Shown here in pieces: positions 26,727-34,792 of a DNA stretch of 57,349 nt (the first letter of the stretch is position 1; each line of letters starts with the position of its first letter). The notes beneath the pieces were generated by a model that saw only the letters and a program-made list of their open reading frames with translations, searched no databases and had not been told where the DNA came from. Source of the DNA: Muribaculum sp. (lineage in GTDB: Bacteria > Bacteroidota > Bacteroidia > Bacteroidales > Muribaculaceae); the NCBI GenBank assembly GCA_023666965.1, contig JAMPAZ010000001.1:315405-372753 (forward strand), read 5' to 3'. A program made the translations under genes and the position numbers.

Positions 26727-29324
26727 ATGAGTAGCGTCTCTACAACTTCATCTCCGGATGCTCCTAAAGGAGCACCGGAATGTGCCTTATCGGTACGTGG
26801 CAATATTATAGAGTTTCTTAGAAGCCGATCATTTTTAGGCTTCGTGGTTTCGGTGGCTGTGATACTTGCAGTCGCGTTTGCATTCTTTTGGCCCGATGCC
26901 ATCGAGGGTAATGAATTGCGCCAGCATGACACCCAGCAGGGTATTGCCATCAGCCACGAATCGGAAGTCTATCGCGATTTGACCGGAGAAACACCCCGTT
27001 GGACAAATGCGCTCTTTTCCGGAATGCCTACATTTCAGATTTCGCCCTCGTATTCATCCGGAGGTCTGATTAAAGCGGTAGAACGTGCCTACAGCCTATG
27101 GCTTCCGTCGCCGGTAAATTTGCTGTTCATAATGATGCTCGGATTCTTTATCCTTCTTGTTTCGATGAGGGTGAAGTGGTACTTGGCACTTCCCGGCGCG
27201 ATTGCCTACGGATTGTCGTCATATTTCGTTATTATTATCGGAGCCGGTCATATTTGGAAATTTATTACATTGGCCTATATACCGCCCACTATTGCCGGGA
27301 TGGTGCTGGCCTATCGCGGTCGTTATTTGGCGGGCGGAGCATTGGCGGCCTTGTTTGCTATGTTCCAGATTTCGGGTAACCATATCCAGATGTCATATTA
27401 TTTCCTGATGGTGGTCATTGGTTTCGCGGTGGCATACGGCATAATGCTATACCGTGATAAGCGCATGGGGCAGTGGTGGAAGGCTACCGGTTCGCTTGCC
27501 ATAGCGGCAATTTTGGCTGTCATGGCAAACTCTCCAAATCTGTATAATACGTATGAATATTCTAAGGAGACCATGCGCGGTCGCCACAGCGAACTTTCCG
27601 GACAGTCGGCTGGTGGTTCTGTCGGCGAAAGTGGTGGACTTAACAAGGATTATATCACTGCTTGGAGCTATGGTAAAGATGAGACGTTTACACTTTTGAT
27701 TCCTAACGTCAAGGGTGGCGCTACGATTAAGCCGGAGCAAGGAACCAACAAATTCTTGACGCTTTACGATGTTCCTGCTGCGCAAGATATGGTGGCATCC
27801 GGTAAGATAAGTGGTGACATGGCAGGAGCCTTGCAACAGCTTCCTCAGTATTTTGGTGACCAACCTATGACGAATGGTCCTGTCTATGTCGGGGCTCTCG
27901 TTCTGGCGTTGTTTCTGCTCGGATGCATAATAGTCAAGGGTCCGCTCAAGTGGATGCTCGTAATTGTCACAATTATTTCCATTGCGCTTTCGTGGGGACA
28001 TAACATGATGTGGCTCACCGACCTTATGATTGATTATTTCCCGATGTATAATAAGTTCAGGACAGTGGCCAGTATTCTAGTAGTAGCTGAGTTTACTATA
28101 CCTCTTTTGGCGATTCTTGCGGTTAAAGAGTTGATAGATAGGCGCGACGAATGGAAACGGTTTCGCCGACCGATTTTTATCTCGTTCGGGTTATGTCTTT
28201 TGGTGTGTCTGCTTGGCATAATCTCGCCGGGCATATTTGGCTCATTTTTGTCAGACCAGGAGGCTCAAGCCTACGGATCCTATCTGACCCAAGCACCATA
28301 TTCGACTATTTTTGCCGCCGCGCAGACCGTCAGGATGTCGATGATTTCCACCGATGCACTCAGGAGCTTCATCTTCATCGCCTTAGGCGGCGGTATTGTG
28401 TATATGTTTTTATTGGGTAAGCTGAAGGTGACGGTACTGTGCGCACTGCTGTCCGCTTTGATTACAGTAGACATGTTTGTAGTAGACAAGAGATATCTTG
28501 ACACAGAAAGTTTTGTCCCACGAAGCTTGACCCGGGGTGAGCCGTTCCCTCTTACTGCGGCTGACCGTGAAATTCTTCAGGACACAGCGATGAACTACCG
28601 CGTGATGAATATTCCTGAGTTTTCGCAGGCGGCACCTTCGTATCGCCACAAGACTATAGGCGGCTACCATGCGGCCAAACTCACTCGCTATCAAGATTTG
28701 ATCGATAGGCATTTGGGTAACTTCACTACCAACCAAATAAGCGAAGCTGACATGAATGTCCTGAACATGCTGAATGCTAAATATGTCGTTCTGGGCAATG
28801 ACGAAGTTGTGCGAAACCCGGATGCATTAGGCAATGCGTGGTTTGTCGACACAGTGGCATACGTTGCCGATGCTGATGCGGAAATGGACGCTCTCGACTA
28901 TATTAACCCGTCACGAGAAGCAGTAAGCGATTCCCGTTTCCGTGATGTGCTCGGCACCGATATGGTATCGCCCACGCCCGGCGACACGATTTACGAGACA
29001 AGCTATTCGCCTGACCGTCTGACCTACAAGGCACGTTCTGCCAAAGGGGGTATAGCCGTGTTCTCCGAAGTATATTTCCCTTGGGGGTGGAAAGCTTTTG
29101 TAGGCGATGAGGAGACCCCAATTGCCCGCGTCGACTATGTTTTGAGGGCAATAAAAGTCCCTGCCGGCGAGCATGACATAACTATGGTGTTTGACCCTGC
29201 GTCGGTCAAGGCCACCACTGCTATATCATACATTGGTATCGTGCTAATCTACTTGAGCGTAGTGTGCGCTGTAATCTTTACTTTTATCGGTTGCCGGCGT
29301 GGGAAAGATAAGAGCCAATCTTAA
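26727..29324 (+). CDS. YfhO-family membrane protein (GT-C-like)
   Basis: This 865-residue multi-pass inner-membrane protein has at least 12 hydrophobic helices over residues 35-620 and a soluble C-terminal domain of about 230 residues, then one last helix. It shows YfhO-family traits: the early periplasmic loop with GNELRQHDTQQG and WTNALFSGMPTFQ, and SGNHIQMSYYF. In Firmicutes YfhO is linked to glycosylation of lipoteichoic acid; in Bacteroidota the acceptor is unknown. A lipid-linked sugar transferase role is inference. It overlaps the next gene by 26 bases. Confidence 0.85.
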   Translation: MSSVSTTSSPDAPKGAPECALSVRGNIIEFLRSRSFLGFVVSVAVILAVAFAFFWPDAIEGNELRQHDTQQGIAISHESEVYRDLTGETPRWTNALFSGMPTFQISPSYSSGGLIKAVERAYSLWLPSPVNLLFIMMLGFFILLVSMRVKWYLALPGAIAYGLSSYFVIIIGAGHIWKFITLAYIPPTIAGMVLAYRGRYLAGGALAALFAMFQISGNHIQMSYYFLMVVIGFAVAYGIMLYRDKRMGQWWKATGSLAIAAILAVMANSPNLYNTYEYSKETMRGRHSELSGQSAGGSVGESGGLNKDYITAWSYGKDETFTLLIPNVKGGATIKPEQGTNKFLTLYDVPAAQDMVASGKISGDMAGALQQLPQYFGDQPMTNGPVYVGALVLALFLLGCIIVKGPLKWMLVIVTIISIALSWGHNMMWLTDLMIDYFPMYNKFRTVASILVVAEFTIPLLAILAVKELIDRRDEWKRFRRPIFISFGLCLLVCLLGIISPGIFGSFLSDQEAQAYGSYLTQAPYSTIFAAAQTVRMSMISTDALRSFIFIALGGGIVYMFLLGKLKVTVLCALLSALITVDMFVVDKRYLDTESFVPRSLTRGEPFPLTAADREILQDTAMNYRVMNIPEFSQAAPSYRHKTIGGYHAAKLTRYQDLIDRHLGNFTTNQISEADMNVLNMLNAKYVVLGNDEVVRNPDALGNAWFVDTVAYVADADAEMDALDYINPSREAVSDSRFRDVLGTDMVSPTPGDTIYETSYSPDRLTYKARSAKGGIAVFSEVYFPWGWKAFVGDEETPIARVDYVLRAIKVPAGEHDITMVFDPASVKATTAISYIGIVLIYLSVVCAVIFTFIGCRRGKDKSQS

Positions 29325-30033
29325 GCTGTACGTTAACGCGCTTGGACGCCTGAGACACAGTAAAGGTTTCGGCATACACTCGCCCTTTGCGTTTAATTTC
29401 GTCCTCAGAGTGCTCCGCGAAAAGTGGGCCTATTACGCGTACTCTGATATAGAGTCGATGCGCGATTGTCTACAAAGGATTGTCGACGAGATGCCCGGAG
29501 AGCATCCTCGCCTCATCTCGTTAAAGAATGCCAAGATGCTCTTTCGCATCGCTTGCTACTTTAACCCAAAGGCTATATTGCAGATTGGGGCATCTTACGG
29601 CTTGTCGACCACGGCAGTGCTTGAAGTGTCGTCTAAGTCTAAATTGGTGATATATAAGGGTAAACAATGCTATGGGGAAATCTTTGATCAGATTACTCAT
29701 AGCGTTTCTGAACGAATTGAGTCGGCTTCATCTATTGCCGAGGCTTTTTCGCTGTACCGTGCGCAGAACTCGGACAACGGGGTGCCGTTTCTGATGGTAA
29801 ACTCTTTTGATGACGATTCTGCTGTCGAAGAATGCTTAGGTCACGCATCGTCGATACTTGACAAAGAAGGCGTGGTAGTAGTCCGAAATCTATTGGTAGA
29901 TGAGCGCGTCGTGCAGTTTGTAAGGCGACTTGTAGTCCCCCTCGAATATGGTATGTCGTTTACCAACGGTCGACTGCTTGTCATAGTCGCTTATAAGCAT
30001 TTACCGCGTCAACGGTTTAATTTGTGGTTTTAG
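29299..30033 (+). CDS. Methyltransferase-like protein with weakened SAM motifs
   Basis: This 244-residue protein starts at GTG 29299 inside the end of the YfhO gene. It has the Bacteroidota pattern KGFGIHSPFAFNFV near the N-terminus and a Rossmann-like segment, AILQIGASYGLSTTAVLEV, that resembles motif I of class I O-methyltransferases. The later acidic motif for SAM ribose (usually GxxxGxD..E) is poorly kept, since the strand reads SKLVIYKGKQC. It may therefore be a degenerate or non-catalytic relative. It sits 4 bases before xerD. Confidence 0.6.
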   Translation: MGKIRANLKLYVNALGRLRHSKGFGIHSPFAFNFVLRVLREKWAYYAYSDIESMRDCLQRIVDEMPGEHPRLISLKNAKMLFRIACYFNPKAILQIGASYGLSTTAVLEVSSKSKLVIYKGKQCYGEIFDQITHSVSERIESASSIAEAFSLYRAQNSDNGVPFLMVNSFDDDSAVEECLGHASSILDKEGVVVVRNLLVDERVVQFVRRLVVPLEYGMSFTNGRLLVIVAYKHLPRQRFNLWF

Positions 30034-30037
30034 CCAA

Positions 30038-30964
30038 GTGGCGGATATGGTCTCCAGGAAGATATATGACATTGCCAAGGTGCTTCAGTCCTACGATGCA
30101 TATTTGCAGCTCGAAAAGGGGTTAAGCGACAATACCCGTACCTCGTATCGCGAAGATGTCGACAAACTAATGCGCTATTTGGCCGATGGATCCCGACCAT
30201 TGAGTTCGGTCACTTTGGACGACCTTCAAAATTTTTTTGCTACACTGTACGACCTCGGGATTGCCCCGGCATCACAGTCGCGCATAGTCTCCGGACTAAA
30301 GTCGTTTTTCCGATTTCTTAAAATAGAGGGTTATATTGACGAAAATCCATCGTTGCTTCTTGAAAAACCACGTACAGGGCGACATCTTCCGGAGGTGTTG
30401 ACTGTCGACGAGATAGATGCCATGATTAGTTGTATCGACATGTCTACATTCGAGGGCCGTCGTAATCGGGCTATAATTGAGACTATGTATGGGTGCGGAC
30501 TCCGCGTCAGCGAGCTTGTCAATCTCGACCTCGGCCATCTGTTTTTGGAGGATGAATACATAATTGTCCGTGGCAAGGGCAGTAAAGAGCGTATAGTACC
30601 GATTGACCGTGTGGCTATCGAGGAAATTGCCAGCTGGATGGTTGACCGAAGTCAGATTGACTTAAAGCCGGGCGAAGAAAGTATGCTTTTTGTCAGTAAG
30701 CGTGGGCGCAGACTGACTCGGGTGATGGTGTTCTACATTGTCAAAGGACTGTGTGAGCTGGCAGGCATACGCAAGGAAATCAGTCCGCATACGCTGCGCC
30801 ATTCATTTGCTACACATTTGCTTGAGGGTGGGGCCAATCTGCGAGCAATCCAGCAGATGCTTGGACATGAATCCATCACCACTACTGAAATATACCTGCA
30901 CATCGACCGCAGTAAGCTCCGACAAGAGATCTTGTCGCATCACCCGCGTAACCACCGCCATTAG
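30038..30964 (+). CDS. xerD: Site-specific tyrosine recombinase XerD
   Basis: This 308-residue protein is a tyrosine recombinase of the XerC/XerD type, which resolves chromosome dimers at dif during cell division. The N-terminal SAM-like core-binding domain covers about residues 15-100. All catalytic residues are present: Arg156 (GCGLRVSEL), Lys180 (RGKGSKER), His251 and Arg254 (HTLRHSFATH), His277 (LGHES) and Tyr286 (EIYLH). Start is GTG 30038; an ATG at 30047 is possible. The length and lack of an accessory domain favour a housekeeping Xer over a phage or transposon integrase. XerC cannot be excluded by eye. Confidence 0.9.
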   Translation: MADMVSRKIYDIAKVLQSYDAYLQLEKGLSDNTRTSYREDVDKLMRYLADGSRPLSSVTLDDLQNFFATLYDLGIAPASQSRIVSGLKSFFRFLKIEGYIDENPSLLLEKPRTGRHLPEVLTVDEIDAMISCIDMSTFEGRRNRAIIETMYGCGLRVSELVNLDLGHLFLEDEYIIVRGKGSKERIVPIDRVAIEEIASWMVDRSQIDLKPGEESMLFVSKRGRRLTRVMVFYIVKGLCELAGIRKEISPHTLRHSFATHLLEGGANLRAIQQMLGHESITTTEIYLHIDRSKLRQEILSHHPRNHRH

Positions 30965-30983
30965 CCGTCGATAAAAATATGTG

Positions 30984-31015
30984 GCCATATTGACACGCTT
31001 TTGCTCAAATATGGC
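30984..31015 (+). terminator. Weak hairpin after xerD
   Basis: GCCATATT pairs perfectly with AATATGGC around a 16-base loop. No T-tract follows. It may mark the xerD transcript end. Confidence 0.35.
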
Positions 31016-31025
31016 ATAATGAGTT

Positions 31026-31033
31026 TAAATTTG
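31026..31033 (+). promoter_or_regulatory. -7-like element (TAAATTTG) upstream of the C8 tract
   Basis: TAAATTTG matches TAnnTTTG. A TTTG at 31000-31003 lies 22 bases upstream, slightly longer than ideal. A transcript from here would run through the C8 tract and the broken frames downstream. Confidence 0.4.
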
Positions 31034-31137
31034 CACCTTAAACAAGCAAATGCTAATCTAATAGTGACGACGGACATACATATTCCCCCTCTTTGGCGGC
31101 GTAATGCGTCGGCCAATGTTGTGTCGTCTGCGGGTAG

Positions 31138-31883
31138 AACGAAAGATTTTACCCCCCCCGTTTATTTAATACCCTGATAATCAGAGAGTTTTTTATAGCG
31201 GACTTTCATGCCGATGCCATCAATGCTAAATTCGGAACTCTCGAGACTAATTCAGGTACTACTAACGAGAATAAGCCTTATAAGGTGACATTCTCCGTTG
31301 CAAACAAGTACGCTTTGACCCTGCTCGGACATGACAATGTTTCTGTAAGCAATATGGGCGACCATGCGTTGATGGTCAATGGTGCGTCTTGGAATACTCG
31401 CGTAGGTGAATACGAAAATACCGTACTCTATGCCAACGATGCTGAACTTGCCACTATCGATCTTGAAACCGGCGTAATCACTCTTGCTGAGGACAAAAAC
31501 GCCTACGAACTTCTCAACCTGTTCGCTTCTACAGGTGACGGTATGAACCGTACTAACGCTCTTCTTGAAGCAAAGATCGGTATCGTCGCATATAGCGAAT
31601 GCTGGGTGCATCGAAACTCTCAATATTTGACGAGGCATACGGGAAATTGGCTCCTTTAGACAATGAATCAAAGTCGAATCTGCATAAGCGTGCTGAGATT
31701 TTTCCGGTGCTTGAATATTTGATGAAAGGGATGCGCTTGAATATGCCTGATGATGGACTTTTAAGTTATGAAGTTACTTTTGCTAAGGCTTCCGAGGGCA
31801 AGGATGCGCCTACTGTAGTTATGGCATTTGTGCCGGTATTTGCCGACGGCGAGTGGCATATTGTGGTTAAGCAGCGCTATTGA
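31138..31883 (+). pseudogene. Broken gene remnants of unknown family, with an upstream C8 tract
   Basis: Two open stretches lie in different frames. The first, open from 31138 to about 31610, reads as a secreted or surface-protein-like segment (for example VTFSVANKYALTLLG and TIDLETGVITLAED). It has no start codon at a sensible place except an internal ATG at 31285. The second, 31599-31883, begins MLGASKLSIFDEAYGK and ends EWHIVVKQRY. One frameshift near 31600 would join them; otherwise they are pieces of two genes. I do not recognise either family. A run of eight C at 31152-31159 precedes the first piece. Confidence 0.55.
31152..31159 (+). repeat. Homopolymer C8 tract
   Basis: Eight cytosines lie upstream of a broken reading frame. 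A GTG-started frame from 31064 runs into the tract and stops soon after. One extra C would carry it into the frame of the downstream remnant. Confidence 0.7.
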
Positions 31884-31909
31884 ACGAAATTTGCTTGTTT
31901 GAATATGTC

Positions 31910-31943
31910 GACGGCCGCAATCCAATAAAGGATTGCGGCCGTC
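31910..31943. terminator. GC-rich hairpin between remnant and tRNA-Arg
   Basis: GACGGCCGCAATCC pairs perfectly with GGATTGCGGCCGTC across the 6-base loop AATAAA. It sits just beyond the 3' end of tRNA-Arg and the converging remnant, so it may end transcription from both sides. No T-tract is present. Confidence 0.65.
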
Positions 31944-31951
31944 ATTGTCAG

Positions 31952-32023
31952 TATGCCCGTGGGGAGTCGAACCCCAATCGATGGAACCGGAATCCATAAT
32001 TCTATCCATTGAACTACGGGCAC
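31952..32023 (-). tRNA. tRNA-Arg (anticodon CCG)
   Basis: The acceptor GTGCCCG pairs with CGGGCAT (G-U at the end). The anticodon loop TTCCGGT in an ATGGA/TCCAT stem reads CCG. The T arm is TGGGG with loop TTCGACT. Discriminator A. The complete CCA is not encoded. Confidence 0.93.
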
Positions 32024-32073
32024 GTATGGCTGAAAGATAGTGATTTTGTCTTATAAAGCGCTTCTTTCGGGTG

Positions 32074-32105
32074 CAAAAGTAAGAAAGTTTTTGTAGATTT
32101 GCAAA
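32074..32105 (-). promoter_or_regulatory. Bacteroidota promoter for tRNA-Arg
   Basis: On the minus strand TTTG (32105-32102), 20 bases, then TACTTTTG (32081-32074). It overlaps the ung -7 element on the other strand. Confidence 0.65.
32094..32101 (+). promoter_or_regulatory. -7 element (TAGATTTG) for ung
   Basis: TAGATTTG matches TAnnTTTG and ends 19 bases before the ung ATG. It lies within the divergent tRNA-Arg promoter, so the two may compete for polymerase. Confidence 0.5.
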
Positions 32106-32120
32106 TCTAAAGCCATAGTT

Positions 32121-32795
32121 ATGAATGTCAGAATCGAACCGTCGTGGAACCAAGCGTTAGCTGAGGAGTGGAGCCAGCCCTACTTTATTCAGCTGACTGA
32201 CTTTGTTCGCAAAGAGTATAGTGAGAACCCTTCGACCACGTTTCCACCGGCTCGTCAGATATTCGCGGCTTTTGACAGTTGTCCGTTTGACGATGTTAAG
32301 GTTGTGATTTTGGGCCAGGATCCTTATCACGGCCTTGGCCAAGCCAATGGCCTGTGCTTTTCGGTGAATCGAGGTGTGCCGGCTCCTCCTTCGTTGCAGA
32401 ATATATTTAAGGAGGTTCAGTCCGACTTTGGGCTTCCGACAGCTCCGGTGGATACCGATCTTTCGAGATGGGCACGGCAAGGGGTGCTGCTTCTAAACTC
32501 GACTTTGACTGTTGAGGCGCACCGACCTACCTCGCATCAAGGTCACGGATGGGAGCAATTTACTGATGATGTCATAAGGGTGTTGAATGAGAAAAAAGAG
32601 CATCTGGTGTTTATTCTGTGGGGTTCGTACGCGATTAAAAAGGGTGCGTTTGTCGACCGTTCGCGGCATCTCGTCATCACTTCGGCCCATCCGTCGCCCT
32701 TATCGGCTTATCGAGGCTTTTTCGGGTCACGTCCGTTCAGTCGGGCAAATGCCTATCTTGTTCAAAATAACTTGTCACCGATCGATTGGCGATGA
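32121..32795 (+). CDS. ung: Uracil-DNA glycosylase
   Basis: This 224-residue enzyme is a family 1 uracil-DNA glycosylase that removes uracil from DNA and starts base-excision repair. The water-activating motif GQDPYHG carries Asp67, the uracil pocket is GLCFSV, and the DNA-intercalation loop is HPSPLSAYRGFFGSRPFSRAN. Length is normal for Ung. Its stop overlaps the ATG of the DUF5103 gene (ATGA), so the two are translationally coupled although their roles seem unrelated. Confidence 0.97.
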   Translation: MNVRIEPSWNQALAEEWSQPYFIQLTDFVRKEYSENPSTTFPPARQIFAAFDSCPFDDVKVVILGQDPYHGLGQANGLCFSVNRGVPAPPSLQNIFKEVQSDFGLPTAPVDTDLSRWARQGVLLLNSTLTVEAHRPTSHQGHGWEQFTDDVIRVLNEKKEHLVFILWGSYAIKKGAFVDRSRHLVITSAHPSPLSAYRGFFGSRPFSRANAYLVQNNLSPIDWR

Positions 32796-34078
32796 AGAGG
32801 GTGGGTATGAGATGGATTCTGTTTTGGGGTCTAATTACTATAGTCTCGTTTGTGCAAGCTTCGGTCGCCGATACGATGACGGGAGCTTTAAGTCCCCGAT
32901 TTAAGTCGGTGCAGGTGTGGGTGAACGACAATGACCAAGCTCCACCCGTAATATTTCTTGACGGTGCCGACCGCATTACTGTGACATTTGACGAAATCGC
33001 TGAGGAGCGCAGTTATTTCAGATGTACGTTGACTCACTGCAATTCGCTGTGGCAACCTGACGGACTTGTCGAGAATGAGTTTCTTGGTGGATTCAATGAT
33101 TATCAGATCGACGATTATGAATATTCGCGCGCCACAACGGTGCATTATGTAAACTATCGACTGACTATACCGAATGACGATTTGAAGCCAACCATCTCCG
33201 GCAACTATTTGCTCCGAGTCTATGAGGACGGTGCGCCGGACGACGTATTGTTGCAAGTCAGATTCTATGTCGTGGAAGGTTGGGCCAATGTCCGAGGGAG
33301 TTATTCCGGTAGAACAGACATAGATTATCGGTCGGCGCATCAACAACTCGACGTAAGCGTTGACGGAGGTGACGATATGACACTTGACGATCTTTCAAAT
33401 CGGTTGAGGGTTGTGGTTGTGCAGAATGGTCGGCATGACAATGTCGTAGTTGTCGACAAGCCTCAGTATATCACAGGAAATACGGCCAGGTTTGACCATC
33501 TGCGGCCATTTATTTTTCCGGCTGGTAACGAATATCGCCGGTTTGAGACAGTTGCCATTAATTCTTTGAGCATGAATGTCACCGGGGTTGACTATGTGCA
33601 CCCGTTCTATCATGCAGAAATACGAACCGACTTTCCGCGTGCCTCCGAAGGATATGCTTACGACTTGACGCAGCATGGTCGATACCGTGTAAGGGAGCAA
33701 AATTCAGCGGACAGCCATGTCGAAGCCGACTATATAATGACGCATTTTTCGCTAAAGACTGATCCATTGCCAGGGTATGACATATACGTTGATGGAGACT
33801 TTACGTCGAGACGTTTTGATCCGTCAAGTCGAATGAACTACGATTATGAATCGGGTGTCTATCGAATGTCGGCTTTGCTCAAGCAGGGATCGTATAATTA
33901 TCAATACTTAGCGGTTCCCAAAGGTAGTACGACCGGGCTGACAGCTCCGTTGGAAGGAGACTTTTATCAGACTGACAATGAATATTTGGTTTTGGTCTAT
34001 TATTTGGTGCCGGGTGCACGGTATGAGCGACTTATCGGAGTTACGCTAATCGACGCATCGTCGCCGTCGGTGTTTTAA
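32792..34078 (+). CDS. DUF5103 protein (type IX secretion plug-like)
   Basis: This 428-residue secreted protein has a signal peptide (hydrophobic over about residues 6-25) and the N-terminal pattern FKSVQVWVNDNDQAPPVIFL, then YFRCTLTHCNSLWQPDGL and NDYQIDDYEYS. This fits the Bacteroidota DUF5103 family, whose relative in Flavobacterium acts as the Plug of the SprA type IX secretion channel. No other T9SS gene is in the window, so the function is by family only. I used the ATG at 32792 that overlaps the ung stop; a TTG six bases upstream is less likely. Confidence 0.82.
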   Translation: MKRVGMRWILFWGLITIVSFVQASVADTMTGALSPRFKSVQVWVNDNDQAPPVIFLDGADRITVTFDEIAEERSYFRCTLTHCNSLWQPDGLVENEFLGGFNDYQIDDYEYSRATTVHYVNYRLTIPNDDLKPTISGNYLLRVYEDGAPDDVLLQVRFYVVEGWANVRGSYSGRTDIDYRSAHQQLDVSVDGGDDMTLDDLSNRLRVVVVQNGRHDNVVVVDKPQYITGNTARFDHLRPFIFPAGNEYRRFETVAINSLSMNVTGVDYVHPFYHAEIRTDFPRASEGYAYDLTQHGRYRVREQNSADSHVEADYIMTHFSLKTDPLPGYDIYVDGDFTSRRFDPSSRMNYDYESGVYRMSALLKQGSYNYQYLAVPKGSTTGLTAPLEGDFYQTDNEYLVLVYYLVPGARYERLIGVTLIDASSPSVF

Positions 34079-34086
34079 GATTTGAA

Positions 34087-34704
34087 ATGGAAACAGAAGA
34101 ACAGATTATGCTGCAGATTAAAGATACGCTTGTGTCACTCGACCTTGCCGAAAGATTTTTTTGTTGCGACCTCGATAAATGTCTTGGAGAGTGTTGCATC
34201 GAGGGGGACGCAGGCGCTCCTATAACCAAGAGTGAGTATGAGACACTTAAGAGAATACTTCCTATAGTCATGCCGGATCTTACTCCGGCATCGCGGGCGG
34301 AGATAGAACGTCGAGGTGTGGGATATATCGACGAAGAGGGGGATTTGGTCACAACTATAGTCAACGGTCGCGACTGCGTGTTCACGTGTTACGGTAAAAA
34401 CGGAATGTGTCTGTGTGCGATTGAAAAGGCATATCGCGAAGGCCGGATAAAAGATTTCCGCAAACCTGCATCATGTTATCTCTATCCGGTACGGTTGTCA
34501 AAGTATCCTACTTTTACTGCGGTCAATTATCATCGATGGAAGATATGCAGGGCAGCAGAGATCCTTGGCAAGAAAGAGGGAATCAGACTGTATCAGTTTC
34601 TTCGTGAGCCTTTGACTGCTTATTTCGGTGAGGAATGGTATGCTGAGCTTGTTGAGGCGTGCGAGGCATATCTAAAAGAGTATCCCGACGGCGTGTTGGA
34701 TTAG
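34087..34704 (+). CDS. DUF3109 cysteine-rich protein
   Basis: This 205-residue cytoplasmic protein has a conserved Cys set: CDLDKCLGECC near residues 24-34, then CVFTCYGKNGMCLCAI, and a later CYLYPV and KICRAA. This matches DUF3109, related to the YkgJ-type CxxC proteins proposed to bind zinc or an iron-sulfur cluster. The reaction is unknown. It follows the DUF5103 gene by 8 bases and probably shares its mRNA. Confidence 0.82.
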   Translation: METEEQIMLQIKDTLVSLDLAERFFCCDLDKCLGECCIEGDAGAPITKSEYETLKRILPIVMPDLTPASRAEIERRGVGYIDEEGDLVTTIVNGRDCVFTCYGKNGMCLCAIEKAYREGRIKDFRKPASCYLYPVRLSKYPTFTAVNYHRWKICRAAEILGKKEGIRLYQFLREPLTAYFGEEWYAELVEACEAYLKEYPDGVLD

Positions 34705-34792
34705 GGGCGGAAAAAGTTTTAACGAATTTTAGCAGTCGAATTGCTTTTAAAAAGTGTTTACTTTCTTATAGATAGTTTAATTCTTATAGTTC

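Noticed and set aside
30038-30964. XerD-like gene as a phage or conjugative-element integrase
   Set aside because: Length and domain layout are those of housekeeping Xer proteins and no other mobile-element genes or att repeats are seen next to it.
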